A stretch of 33,384 nucleotides of DNA from Pseudomonas sp. GM80 (GTDB lineage Bacteria > Pseudomonadota > Gammaproteobacteria > Pseudomonadales > Pseudomonadaceae). Each line of letters begins with the position of its first letter. Positions within the stretch are counted from its first letter, which is position 1. A model generated the notes under the pieces. It made no database searches. It was not told the DNA's origin and saw only the letters and a program-made list of their open reading frames with translations. Shown one piece after another: positions 1 through 6,916 of the stretch. The DNA is taken from contig NZ_AKJD01000110.1 in the NCBI RefSeq assembly GCF_000282515.1, forward strand, positions 1-33,384, written 5' to 3'. Position numbers and translations under genes: made by a program.

Positions 1-6
1 AGCGTT

Positions 7-24
7 CCGCAGCTCCTACATGGG
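7..24. repeat. Possible remnant of a type-1 REP (GCAGCTCCTACA)
   Basis: The sequence GCAGCTCCTACATGGG just before the first gene matches one arm end of the REP family seen five more times in this window (CGGCAGCTCCTACA). Only about 12 bases match and the window edge hides the rest, so it may be a full element cut by the edge or a chance match. Confidence 0.35.
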
Positions 25-31
25 GTTGCGT

Positions 32-997
32 ATGAATCGGCCTTTGAAGTTGACGTCGAAGCCGCAGTTGGCCTTGCAGTCGTATCTGGATAATTTGCTG
101 CAGGAAATTCCTGAGGAACTGCCGCCGGTCATTGAGGCGCAGCCTGAAGTTGTGGAAAGCACCGAGGCGCTAGACGAGTTCCAGGCAGCGGTACTGGAAG
201 AGCAGGCGCGTGATGCGCAGAAAGCGGCCAAACCCGTCGCGCCGGTTGTTTCACCAGCTGCTGCACCGGTTGCCAAGGCACCCGTTGCATTGATCGAAAC
301 AGCAGAGCCGGTTCGCGCGCCAGTGTCGACACTCGCACCGCTGCTGCAAACGCAATTGCTGAAAACCGCACCGCAACCGACTGTGGTCGAACCGGCTCCA
401 GTTCCAGCTCCGGTCGCACCCGCACCCGTCGAGCAGACACTGGTACCGCCGCTGGTCGAAGTGCATCTGCCACCGAACAACACGCCGCCACCGGTGGAAA
501 CCGATGGCCGTCCGGCCTGGGCGTCCGAAGCGTTCGAATGCCTGTTGTTCGACGTCGCCGGGCTGACCCTCGCGGTGCCGCTGGTGTGCCTCGGTTCGAT
601 CTATTCGCTGGCCGGCCATGAGCTGACGCCGCTGTTCGGTCAGCCGGAATGGTTCCTCGGGATTTTGCCGAGCCAGGCCGGCAACCTGAAAGTTTTAGAC
701 ACTGCGCGCTGGGTCATGCCGGATCGCTACCGCGATGACTTCCGTCAGGGCCTGCAGTACGTGATTTCGGTACAAGGTTACGAGTGGGGCCTGGCAGTGC
801 ATCAGGTCAGTCGCTCGTTGCGTCTGGACCCGAATGAAATCAAATGGAGAAGTCACCGGGGTCAGCGGCCATGGCTCGCCGGCACGGTGATTGAGCACAT
901 GTGTGCATTGCTTGACGTTTCCGCTCTGGCCGAGTTGATCGCCAGCGGTGGGGCAAAGCACCTTGGCGGCCACAAGCCGCTACATAAACCGACATAG
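32..997 (+). CDS. parP: CheW-domain polar chemotaxis protein, ParP-like
   Basis: This protein (321 aa from the ATG at 32) has a short N-terminal segment, a long Ala/Pro/Val-rich low-complexity linker (about residues 20-165) and a C-terminal CheW-like domain (about 170-310) without the rest of a CheA. ParP of Vibrio has this plan: it works with the ParA-like ATPase ParC to hold chemosensory arrays at the flagellated pole by binding CheA. The gene order here, ParP-like then CheW then DUF2802, is the one found after parC in Vibrio and Pseudomonas chemotaxis clusters; parC would lie just left of the window. An ATG four codons upstream (20) is possible, but it lies inside a REP-like sequence, and the N-terminus beginning MNRPLK fits the family better. 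The CheW fold is clear; the ParP role is inferred from architecture and synteny. Confidence 0.8.
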   Translation: MNRPLKLTSKPQLALQSYLDNLLQEIPEELPPVIEAQPEVVESTEALDEFQAAVLEEQARDAQKAAKPVAPVVSPAAAPVAKAPVALIETAEPVRAPVSTLAPLLQTQLLKTAPQPTVVEPAPVPAPVAPAPVEQTLVPPLVEVHLPPNNTPPPVETDGRPAWASEAFECLLFDVAGLTLAVPLVCLGSIYSLAGHELTPLFGQPEWFLGILPSQAGNLKVLDTARWVMPDRYRDDFRQGLQYVISVQGYEWGLAVHQVSRSLRLDPNEIKWRSHRGQRPWLAGTVIEHMCALLDVSALAELIASGGAKHLGGHKPLHKPT

Positions 998-1086
998 CAG
1001 CCGACATAACAATCAGGCGACGGCATTGTTGAATGCCGCCACACAGAACACACACCGCCCAGAGCGGTTTTTTCGAGGGGTCAGGT

Positions 1087-1572
1087 ATGAGTAATCAGGC
1101 GACGAATGCAAAAGGTTCTGAAGATCCGATCCTGCAATGGGTGACCTTCAAGCTGGACAACGAAACCTACGGCATCAACGTGATGCGCGTGCAGGAAGTG
1201 CTGCGCTACACTGAGATCGCTCCAGTGCCGGGTGCGCCAAGCTACGTGCTGGGCATCATCAACCTGCGCGGTAACGTGGTCACCGTGATCGACACCCGTC
1301 AGCGCTTCGGCCTGAACAGCGGCGAGATCAGCGACAACACCCGTATCGTCATCATCGAAGCCGACAAGCAAGTCGTCGGCATCATGGTCGACAGCGTCGC
1401 CGAAGTGGTTTACCTGCGTCAGTCGGAAATCGAAACGGCGCCGAACGTCGGTAACGAAGAGTCGGCCAAGTTCATCCAGGGCGTGTGCAACAAGAACAAC
1501 GAGTTGCTGATCCTGGTCGAGCTGGACAAGATGATGAGCGAAGAAGAATGGTCGGACCTGGAGAATATCTGA
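1087..1572 (+). CDS. cheW: Chemotaxis coupling protein CheW
   Basis: CheW is the cytoplasmic adaptor that joins methyl-accepting chemoreceptors to the histidine kinase CheA. The 161-aa protein is the usual length and consists of one CheW domain, with the hallmark stretch around VPGAPSYVLGIINLRGNVV (about residues 50-68) and the C-terminal segment IQGVCNKNNELLILVELDKM. The start at 1087 is chosen because GAGGGG lies at 1075-1080; a longer frame from 1033 adds 18 residues that do not resemble the family. It follows the ParP-like gene by about 90 bases and ends directly against the next start codon (TGATTG), so the three genes probably form the tail of one chemotaxis transcript. Confidence 0.96.
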   Translation: MSNQATNAKGSEDPILQWVTFKLDNETYGINVMRVQEVLRYTEIAPVPGAPSYVLGIINLRGNVVTVIDTRQRFGLNSGEISDNTRIVIIEADKQVVGIMVDSVAEVVYLRQSEIETAPNVGNEESAKFIQGVCNKNNELLILVELDKMMSEEEWSDLENI

Positions 1573-1965
1573 TTGATTCTCGAGGTCGCGGTCATTGTCC
1601 TGTTCCTATTCTGGGCAGGCACGCTGGCAATGTTTGTGTCGTACATCAAGGCGCAAAAAGTGATTGCCGCACAACAGGCTCAGGGCGATGCGCTGCGTGA
1701 TCAGCGCATCAAGGACCTGGCCAAACGTGTTGACGATTACCAGAACGGTAATGTGCGCATGGGCGAAGCGCTGCACGAGTTGCGTGCGGTGGTGAGCCCG
1801 TTGCCGGACAAGATCGTTCAGCTGGAACAGCGCGATCCATCCAGCCTGTCGTTCGCCCAGGCGGCGAAACTGGTGGGCATGGGCGCCAGCGTTGATGAAC
1901 TGACTCAGTCGTGTGGGTTGACCCAGGCTGAGGCCGAGTTGATGCGCAAGCTTCACAAGAACTAG
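1573..1965 (+). CDS. DUF2802 membrane-anchored protein, chemotaxis-linked
   Basis: This is a 130-aa protein with one N-terminal membrane segment (about residues 3-22) followed by a probable coiled coil (KVIAAQQAQGDALRDQRIKD onward) and a C-terminal region resembling a small helix-turn-helix (VDELTQSCGLTQAEAELMRKL). It matches DUF2802 proteins found directly after cheW in polar-flagellated gammaproteobacteria; its molecular role is not established. The start is TTG at 1573, touching the cheW stop. The next in-frame ATG (1630) would remove the membrane segment, so TTG is preferred and translational coupling to cheW is likely. Transcription probably ends at the palindrome at 1976-2044. Confidence 0.85.
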   Translation: MILEVAVIVLFLFWAGTLAMFVSYIKAQKVIAAQQAQGDALRDQRIKDLAKRVDDYQNGNVRMGEALHELRAVVSPLPDKIVQLEQRDPSSLSFAQAAKLVGMGASVDELTQSCGLTQAEAELMRKLHKN

Positions 1966-1975
1966 CAGCAAGATC

Positions 1976-2044
1976 AAAAGATCGCAGCCTTCGGCAGCTC
2001 CTACAGAGATCTCATGTAGGAGCTGCCGAAGGCTGCGATCTTTT
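1976..2044. terminator. Type-1 REP pair forming a perfect 30-bp hairpin between convergent genes
   Basis: The arms at 1976-2005 and 2015-2044 are perfect inverted repeats of 30 bases (core GCAGCCTTCGGCAGCTCCTA) around a 9-base loop. Runs of four T flank the stem on either strand, so it can act as a terminator in both directions. It sits exactly between the stop codons of the DUF2802 gene and the converging FlhX-like gene. The same core recurs at 18999, 20126, 25957 and 33231. Confidence 0.85.
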
Positions 2045-2055
2045 GCATTTAAGGA

Positions 2056-2385
2056 TTAATAATCGTCGCCGCGCTCGGTGATGTCCTTCTCGACCATCGG
2101 CGCGTCCGGGTCCTGCCCCTCGGGGAATTTGCCCTTCAGGTTCCAGGCAAACGCGATGATCTCGGCGATCGTCCGGTACAACTCTTCCGGAATGCTGTCG
2201 CCCAATTCCATCCGTGCCAACAGCCGCACCAGCTCGGCGTTTTCGTAGATTGGCACTTCATAATCGCGGGCAATGCGCAAAATTTCTTCGGCCAGTTCTT
2301 CATCACCCTTGGCGGTGAGGGTCGGCGCGTGGCTGCCGTCATATTTGAGGGCGATGGCCTGGCGTGGTGTGGTGGAATCGTTCAT
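2056..2385 (-). CDS. Free-standing FlhB C-terminal-domain protein (FlhX/YlqH type)
   Basis: This 109-aa cytoplasmic protein matches the cytoplasmic domain of the flagellar export switch FlhB/EscU (ALKYDG near the start, AEEILRIARDYEVPIYEN, IPEELYRTIAEIIAFAW). It lacks the FlhB membrane domain, and the NPTH autocleavage motif that should precede ALKYD is replaced by TTPRQA. Stand-alone proteins of this kind (FlhX in Helicobacter, YlqH in Bacillus) resemble the C-terminal half of cleaved FlhB; in Helicobacter FlhX can replace that half. The ATG at 2385 overlaps the stop of the FliK-like gene by four bases (ATGA), so the two are translationally coupled. A longer reading frame upstream is a shadow of the FliK-like gene. 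The domain call is firm; its role in Pseudomonas flagellar export is inferred. Confidence 0.88.
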   Translation of the reverse strand: MNDSTTPRQAIALKYDGSHAPTLTAKGDEELAEEILRIARDYEVPIYENAELVRLLARMELGDSIPEELYRTIAEIIAFAWNLKGKFPEGQDPDAPMVEKDITERGDDY

Positions 2386-3956
2386 GCGGTTTCGTCGACC
2401 CAGCGGTGTTCGAGACGGGTTTGGTTGCCTTGCGGCGGGGTGCCGAGGTGGCAGTCGAGATCGCCGACGTTCAGCCCGGAATCGAGCAAACGCTGGCGCA
2501 GTGCAAACAGGTTCGTCTGGATCAGGTCGGCGGTGTATGGCCGTTCGGCCCACAGCTGACTCGATAGGCTGCCGCTGATCAGTTGCGCCTGAATCTGCAT
2601 CGGCCCGAGCGGTTCCATGTCGAACGCCAAGTCGACACGCCACAACTGTTGTCTGGCTTCACGCTCGTCGCGGCGTTCGTTCTGCTGTGGTTCTTTCTCC
2701 GGCGCTTCTTCGCGCTGAAACTTGACCTGCAACGGCACGATGTCCTGCAGGTTGCGCATGGGAATTTCCAGCTGCCAGGTACTGAGCAGACGGCCATCAT
2801 CGGTGACGCCAGTCTGTTCCAGGCTCGACAATTGATGGCTTTGCAGGCGCGAGACGGCGGCGGCGGCCAGGCGCAGCAACTGCTCCAGATCGCCTTCGCC
2901 TTCCAGACTTTGCAGCAAGCGGTCGGGCAGGGGAAAGCTGCTCGGCGCGGGTTTGGCGCTGACCTGGCCAAGTGTGCCGAGCGCATTGCGCACGAAACTC
3001 GGCAGTGCCTGCGCCAGCGTATTGGCGGCGATGATGGCGTTGAAACTGGTGCTGCTCGGTAAGCCCGGCGTCAGTTGCGCGATCAGTTTGAGCAGGTCGC
3101 CCTTCATGTCCGGGATCAGCGTCGGGTTTTGCCCGGTGAGCAGTTTGGCTTCGAGAAAGGCGCCGCTGTTGGCCAGGGCCAGCGCTACGCCTTTGGCGGT
3201 GCTCAGTTGCTGCACGTCGGGCAGGCTGGCGAGCAGTTTATCGACCACGGCACGCAAGTCCGCCGAGGTTTGATCGGTGGCCGGCGGCAAGTTCTGCAAG
3301 GCCTTGAGCAAGCCATCCAGTGAACCCTGGCGGCTTTGTTGGCCGAGCAGCTGCTGGCTTACCGCCAATTGCTCCTGGCGGCTGCTCATCGGCACGAACT
3401 TGAGGGTCTGCGAATCCTGCACCAGCGCCGACAACAGCGTGCCGATGCGCAGCGGCTGCGGGCTGTCGACGGTCAAGGTGCTGCCGCTTAACGCCGTGTT
3501 GAGCAGGCTGACCATCGAGCGAAACACCGTCGCTTGCCCCGGCGTCTGCGGCAGAGCCTGCGACGTCAGTACCTTGCCTTGCAGCAGCGTGCCGGCCGGC
3601 AACTGCGCGGTGTCGATGCGGGTGAGGGCGGCGACGCTGCTGGCAATCGCTTGCTGCACGGTAATCGCCAGATTGCCCGCCGATGGCTGGGTGATCGCGA
3701 GGCTGGTGCCCTGGGCCAGCGGCAAATTGCTGGTCGCCTGCACGGTGGTCTGGCGACCGCTGTCGAGGGTCACCTTGAGCAACAGTTGAAAGGTCTGGTC
3801 CGCCTGCTTGAGCGACAACACCTCGGCCTTGGCGCTCTGTCCGGCGCCGATCAAGCCTTCGACCGGTGTCAGCAGCTTGAGCAGCTCACCCACCTGCGGG
3901 CGAACGGTCGCCGGGGTGGTGGGCGGGAGCGGGAGGATGTTCATTTCGCCTGTCAT
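2382..3956 (-). CDS. FliK-like flagellar hook-length control protein
   Basis: This is a long Gln/Leu/Ser/Ala-rich protein (524 aa from the ATG at 3956) with a disordered N-terminal two thirds and a C-terminal Flg_hook-type domain (about residues 410-515, including LWRVDLAFDMEPLGPMQIQA and the segment LFALRQRLLDSGLNVGDLDC). FliK proteins act as a secreted ruler and trigger the FlhB specificity switch. Pseudomonas has its main fliK elsewhere, so this is probably a second FliK-type protein paired with the FlhX-like gene it overlaps; Bacillus keeps a comparable ylqG-ylqH pair. Starts at 3956 (MTGEMNIL) and 3944 (MNIL) are both possible. The frame continues to 4001, but that part runs into the promoter palindrome. 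The family assignment is good; the exact role is not shown by sequence. Confidence 0.8.
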   Translation of the reverse strand: MTGEMNILPLPPTTPATVRPQVGELLKLLTPVEGLIGAGQSAKAEVLSLKQADQTFQLLLKVTLDSGRQTTVQATSNLPLAQGTSLAITQPSAGNLAITVQQAIASSVAALTRIDTAQLPAGTLLQGKVLTSQALPQTPGQATVFRSMVSLLNTALSGSTLTVDSPQPLRIGTLLSALVQDSQTLKFVPMSSRQEQLAVSQQLLGQQSRQGSLDGLLKALQNLPPATDQTSADLRAVVDKLLASLPDVQQLSTAKGVALALANSGAFLEAKLLTGQNPTLIPDMKGDLLKLIAQLTPGLPSSTSFNAIIAANTLAQALPSFVRNALGTLGQVSAKPAPSSFPLPDRLLQSLEGEGDLEQLLRLAAAAVSRLQSHQLSSLEQTGVTDDGRLLSTWQLEIPMRNLQDIVPLQVKFQREEAPEKEPQQNERRDEREARQQLWRVDLAFDMEPLGPMQIQAQLISGSLSSQLWAERPYTADLIQTNLFALRQRLLDSGLNVGDLDCHLGTPPQGNQTRLEHRWVDETA

Positions 3957-3986
3957 ACGCGGACACAACCTGAGGAAATTGCACTC

Positions 3987-4017
3987 TTGAGAGTAAGGCA
4001 CGGCATGTATAATGCCG
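3987..4017 (+). promoter_or_regulatory. Candidate ccm operon promoter inside a palindrome
   Basis: A perfect TATAAT (4008-4013) follows TTGAGA (3987-3992), although the 15-base spacer is shorter than ideal. The -10 lies inside the inverted repeat CGGCAT-GTATA-ATGCCG (4001-4017), so a protein bound to the palindrome would cover it. The site is in the gap between the divergent FliK-like and ccmA genes and would give a leader of about 130 bases before ccmA. Confidence 0.35.
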
Positions 4018-4153
4018 CCCGTCTTGCGCTTCGTTCAAAAAACATAGCAATTGTTTGACGCAGCTCTCTAGATCGAGCCGTCATTGCATTTATGCTGCAT
4101 CTCTTTAACGGCCGCGCCAGAGCCGACTTGAACCGTATAAGGCCCGTGATCCC

Positions 4154-4789
4154 TTGACCAGTCCTGTCCTGCAAACCGTTGCCCTCGCGTGTGAACGTGA
4201 CCTCAGGCTGCTCTTCGAAAATCTCGAATTGAGACTGGCCAGTGGCGATATGGTGCAGATCAGCGGTCCCAACGGCAGCGGTAAAACCAGTTTGTTGCGC
4301 CTGTTGGCCGGGTTGATGCAACCGACCGACGGTCAAGTCCTGCTCAATGGTCAACCATTGACCGAACAACGCAGTGAACTGGCGCGCAACCTGTTGTGGA
4401 TCGGCCACGCCGCCGGGATCAAGGATCTGCTGACCCCGGAAGAGAACCTGTCGTGGCTCTGCGCCCTGCATCATCCCGCCGAACGCGAGGCCATCTGGCA
4501 AGCGCTGGCAGCTGTAGGATTGCGCGGTTTCGAAGATGTTCCCTGCCACAGCCTGTCCGCCGGTCAACAACGCCGCGTGGCATTGGCACGCTTGTATCTG
4601 GACAGCCCACCGCTGTGGATTCTCGACGAGCCGTTCACCGCGCTGGACAAGCAGGGCGTGGCGCAACTCGAAGAGCATTTGGCGGCTCACTGCGAGCGCG
4701 GTGGTCTGGTGGTGTTGACCACGCACCATACGCTGAGCCGGATGCCGGCCGGTTATCGCGACATCGATCTGGGGAACTGGGCAGTATGA
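4154..4789 (+). CDS. ccmA: Haem exporter ATPase CcmA
   Basis: CcmA is the ABC ATPase of the CcmABCD complex, which uses ATP to release holo-CcmE from CcmC during cytochrome c maturation. The 211-aa protein has the Walker A GPNGSGKTS (about residues 38-46), the ABC signature LSAGQQRR, the Walker B LWILDEP and the switch His in VVLTTHH. The start is TTG at 4154; no better in-frame start precedes it and the N-terminus (MTSPVLQTVALACERDLRLL) matches Pseudomonas CcmA. It is the first gene of the ccm operon and its stop overlaps the ccmB start (ATGA at 4786). Confidence 0.95.
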   Translation: MTSPVLQTVALACERDLRLLFENLELRLASGDMVQISGPNGSGKTSLLRLLAGLMQPTDGQVLLNGQPLTEQRSELARNLLWIGHAAGIKDLLTPEENLSWLCALHHPAEREAIWQALAAVGLRGFEDVPCHSLSAGQQRRVALARLYLDSPPLWILDEPFTALDKQGVAQLEEHLAAHCERGGLVVLTTHHTLSRMPAGYRDIDLGNWAV

Positions 4790-5454
4790 GTGTCTTCGGC
4801 CTGCTGGTTGCGCGTGAATCCCGACTGCTGTTTCGCCGCCCGGCGGAGCTGGCCAATCCGCTGATTTTCTTCGCCATCGTCATTGCTTTGTTCCCGCTGG
4901 CCGTCGGCCCGGAAACTCAAGTGTTGCAAAACCTGTCCCCGGGGTTAGTCTGGGTGGCGGCGCTTTTGTCGGTCCTGCTCTCGCTGGACGGGCTTTTCCG
5001 CAGTGATTTCGAAGACGGATCCCTCGAACAGTGGGTCCTTTCGTCGCACCCGCTGCCACTTCTGGTATTGGCCAAGGTGCTGGCACACTGGCTTTTCTCC
5101 GGTCTGGCACTGGTTTTGCTCTCACCCTTGCTGGCGTTGATGCTCGGTTTGCCTGCCGCCTGCCTGCCGGTTTTGCTGTTTTCGTTGCTGCTGGGGACAC
5201 CGGTGCTGAGCTTGCTCGGCGCGGTGGGCGCGGCACTGACGGTCGGTTTGAAACGCGGCGGCCTGTTGTTGGCGCTGCTGATTCTGCCGTTGTACATCCC
5301 GGTGTTGATTCTTGGCAGTGGCGCCTTGCAGGCCGCCCTCCAAGGCATGCCGGCGACCGGGTATCTGCTGTGGCTTGGTAGCCTGACCGCCCTGGCGATC
5401 ACCCTGACACCTTTTGCAATAGCTGCTGGCCTGAAGATCAGCGTCGGCGAATAA
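4786..5454 (+). CDS. ccmB: Haem exporter membrane protein CcmB
   Basis: CcmB is the ABC permease partner of CcmA. The 222-aa protein is almost entirely hydrophobic, with about six membrane segments, and carries the conserved opening LLVARESRLLFRRPAEL and the FRSDFEDGSLEQWVLS region typical of CcmB. The ATG at 4786 overlaps the ccmA stop by four bases. A longer frame running back to 4396 is a shadow inside ccmA. A gap of about 80 bases separates it from ccmC, the largest gap in the operon. Confidence 0.95.
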   Translation: MSVFGLLVARESRLLFRRPAELANPLIFFAIVIALFPLAVGPETQVLQNLSPGLVWVAALLSVLLSLDGLFRSDFEDGSLEQWVLSSHPLPLLVLAKVLAHWLFSGLALVLLSPLLALMLGLPAACLPVLLFSLLLGTPVLSLLGAVGAALTVGLKRGGLLLALLILPLYIPVLILGSGALQAALQGMPATGYLLWLGSLTALAITLTPFAIAAGLKISVGE

Positions 5455-5532
5455 TGAGGTCTGGTTAAAATTTAACCAGCAAAGACCCTGAGACTGCTCA
5501 CACCGATGAGCGGCATCCGTGATGGAAACAGT

Positions 5533-6288
5533 ATGAACTGGACCTGGTTTCACAAGCTCGGCTCGCCCAAGTGGTTCTACGGCATCAGCAGCAAGTTCTT
5601 GCCGTGGTTGAGCATCGCAGCGTTGCTGCTGATTGGCGTCGGCGTCGTTTGGGGCCTGGCTTTCGCGCCGCCGGATTATCAGCAAGGCAACAGCTTTCGC
5701 ATCATCTACATCCACGTACCCGCCGCGATGCTCGCTCAGTCGATCTACGTGATGCTGGCGGTGTGCGGTGTTGTGGGGCTGGTGTGGAAAATGAAGCTGG
5801 CCGACGTCGCCCTGCAATGCGCCGCGCCGATCGGCGCGTGGATGACCGCTGTGGCGCTGGTCACCGGGGCGATCTGGGGCAAACCGACCTGGGGCTCGTG
5901 GTGGGTCTGGGATGCGCGGCTGACCTCGATGCTGATTCTGCTGTTCCTGTATTTCGGCGTGATTGCGCTGGGCAATGCCATCAGCAATCGCGACAGCGCC
6001 GCCAAGGCCTGCGCCGTGCTGGCAATCGTCGGCGTGATCAACATCCCGATCATCAAATACTCGGTCGAGTGGTGGAACACCCTGCACCAGGGCGCGACCT
6101 TCACCCTCACCGAAAAACCGGCGATGCCGGCGGAAATGTGGCTGCCGCTGCTGCTGACAGTGCTGGGCTTTTACTGCTTCTTCGGCACCGTGCTGCTGTT
6201 GCGCATGCGCCTTGAAGTGCTCAAGCGCGAAGCCCGCGCCAGTTGGGTGAAAGAAGAAGTGCAGCACAGTCTGGGGGCCGCTCGATGA
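5533..6288 (+). CDS. ccmC: Haem handling protein CcmC
   Basis: CcmC is an inner-membrane protein that presents haem to CcmE in the periplasm. The 251-aa protein has six membrane segments and the tryptophan-rich WWD motif (PTWGSWWVWDARLTS, about residues 118-132) that contacts haem, with conserved flanking histidines (including IIYIHVPAA). The start at 5533 (MNWTWFHKLG) is chosen because that N-terminus is conserved; an ATG at 5506 would add nine unconserved residues. Its stop overlaps the ccmD start (ATGA at 6285). Confidence 0.95.
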   Translation: MNWTWFHKLGSPKWFYGISSKFLPWLSIAALLLIGVGVVWGLAFAPPDYQQGNSFRIIYIHVPAAMLAQSIYVMLAVCGVVGLVWKMKLADVALQCAAPIGAWMTAVALVTGAIWGKPTWGSWWVWDARLTSMLILLFLYFGVIALGNAISNRDSAAKACAVLAIVGVINIPIIKYSVEWWNTLHQGATFTLTEKPAMPAEMWLPLLLTVLGFYCFFGTVLLLRMRLEVLKREARASWVKEEVQHSLGAAR

Positions 6289-6461
6289 GTTTTGCTTCAT
6301 TCGGCGACTTCCTCGCCATGGGCCATCATGGCCTCTATGTCTGGACGGCCTACGGCATCTGCCTGGCCGTGCTGGCCTTCAACGTGGCGGCGCCGATCCT
6401 GGCCCGCAAGCGGTATCTGCAACAAGAGGCGCGTCGTCTGCGCCGGGAGAACGGCAAGTGA
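6285..6461 (+). CDS. ccmD: Haem exporter subunit CcmD
   Basis: CcmD is a 58-aa single-span membrane protein that stabilises the CcmABC-CcmE complex and helps release holo-CcmE. It has the family features: a short polar N-terminus with FLAMGHHGLYVWTAYG, one membrane helix, and a basic tail ending ARRLRRENGK. The start at 6285 overlaps the ccmC stop and the GTG of ccmE overlaps its own stop (GTGA at 6458). It is short enough to be missed by automated calling. Confidence 0.93.
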   Translation: MSFASFGDFLAMGHHGLYVWTAYGICLAVLAFNVAAPILARKRYLQQEARRLRRENGK

Positions 6462-6913
6462 ATCCGCTGCGCAAGAAACGTCTGATCATCATTCTGGCCA
6501 TTCTGGTCGGGGTCGGCGCTGCTGTCGGCCTGGCCCTCAGCGCCCTGCAGCAGAACATCAATCTGTTCTACACCCCGACCCAGATCGCCAATGGCGAAGC
6601 GCCGCAAGACACGCGCATCCGTGCCGGCGGCATGGTCGAGAAAGGCTCGCTGCAACGTTCGCCGGATTCCCTCGACGTCAAATTCGTCGTCACCGACTTC
6701 AACAAATCCGTGACCATCACTTATCGCGGCATCCTCCCGGATCTGTTCCGCGAAGGGCAGGGCATCGTCGCCCTCGGCAAGATCAACGCCGACGGCGTGG
6801 TCGTCGCCGATGAAGTGCTGGCCAAGCACGATGAGAAGTACATGCCGCCAGAAGTGACCAAAGCCTTGAAAGACAGCGGTCAATCCGCCCCGACACCTGT
6901 GAAGGAGGGCTGA
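6458..6913 (+). CDS. ccmE: Periplasmic haem chaperone CcmE
   Basis: CcmE binds haem covalently through a histidine and passes it to the CcmF/CcmH ligation complex. The 151-aa protein has an N-terminal membrane anchor (about residues 8-29), an OB-fold body, and the haem attachment region LAKHDEKYMPPEV with the His and Tyr of the HxxxY motif (about residues 124-128). The start is GTG at 6458, overlapping the ccmD stop. The C-terminus is the usual flexible tail. Confidence 0.95.
   Translation: MNPLRKKRLIIILAILVGVGAAVGLALSALQQNINLFYTPTQIANGEAPQDTRIRAGGMVEKGSLQRSPDSLDVKFVVTDFNKSVTITYRGILPDLFREGQGIVALGKINADGVVVADEVLAKHDEKYMPPEVTKALKDSGQSAPTPVKEG
6904..6908 (+). promoter_or_regulatory. Ribosome binding site that decides the ccmF start
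   Basis: GGAGG inside the end of ccmE lies eight bases before the ATG at 6917 and only five before the TTG at 6914. This favours the ATG as the ccmF start. Confidence 0.7.
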
Positions 6914-6916
6914 TTG

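Noticed and set aside
5122..6300. A 392-aa minus-strand frame opposite ccmB and ccmC
   Set aside because: It has the same shadow character: His/Gln/Arg-rich, no domain, and no ribosome binding site of note.
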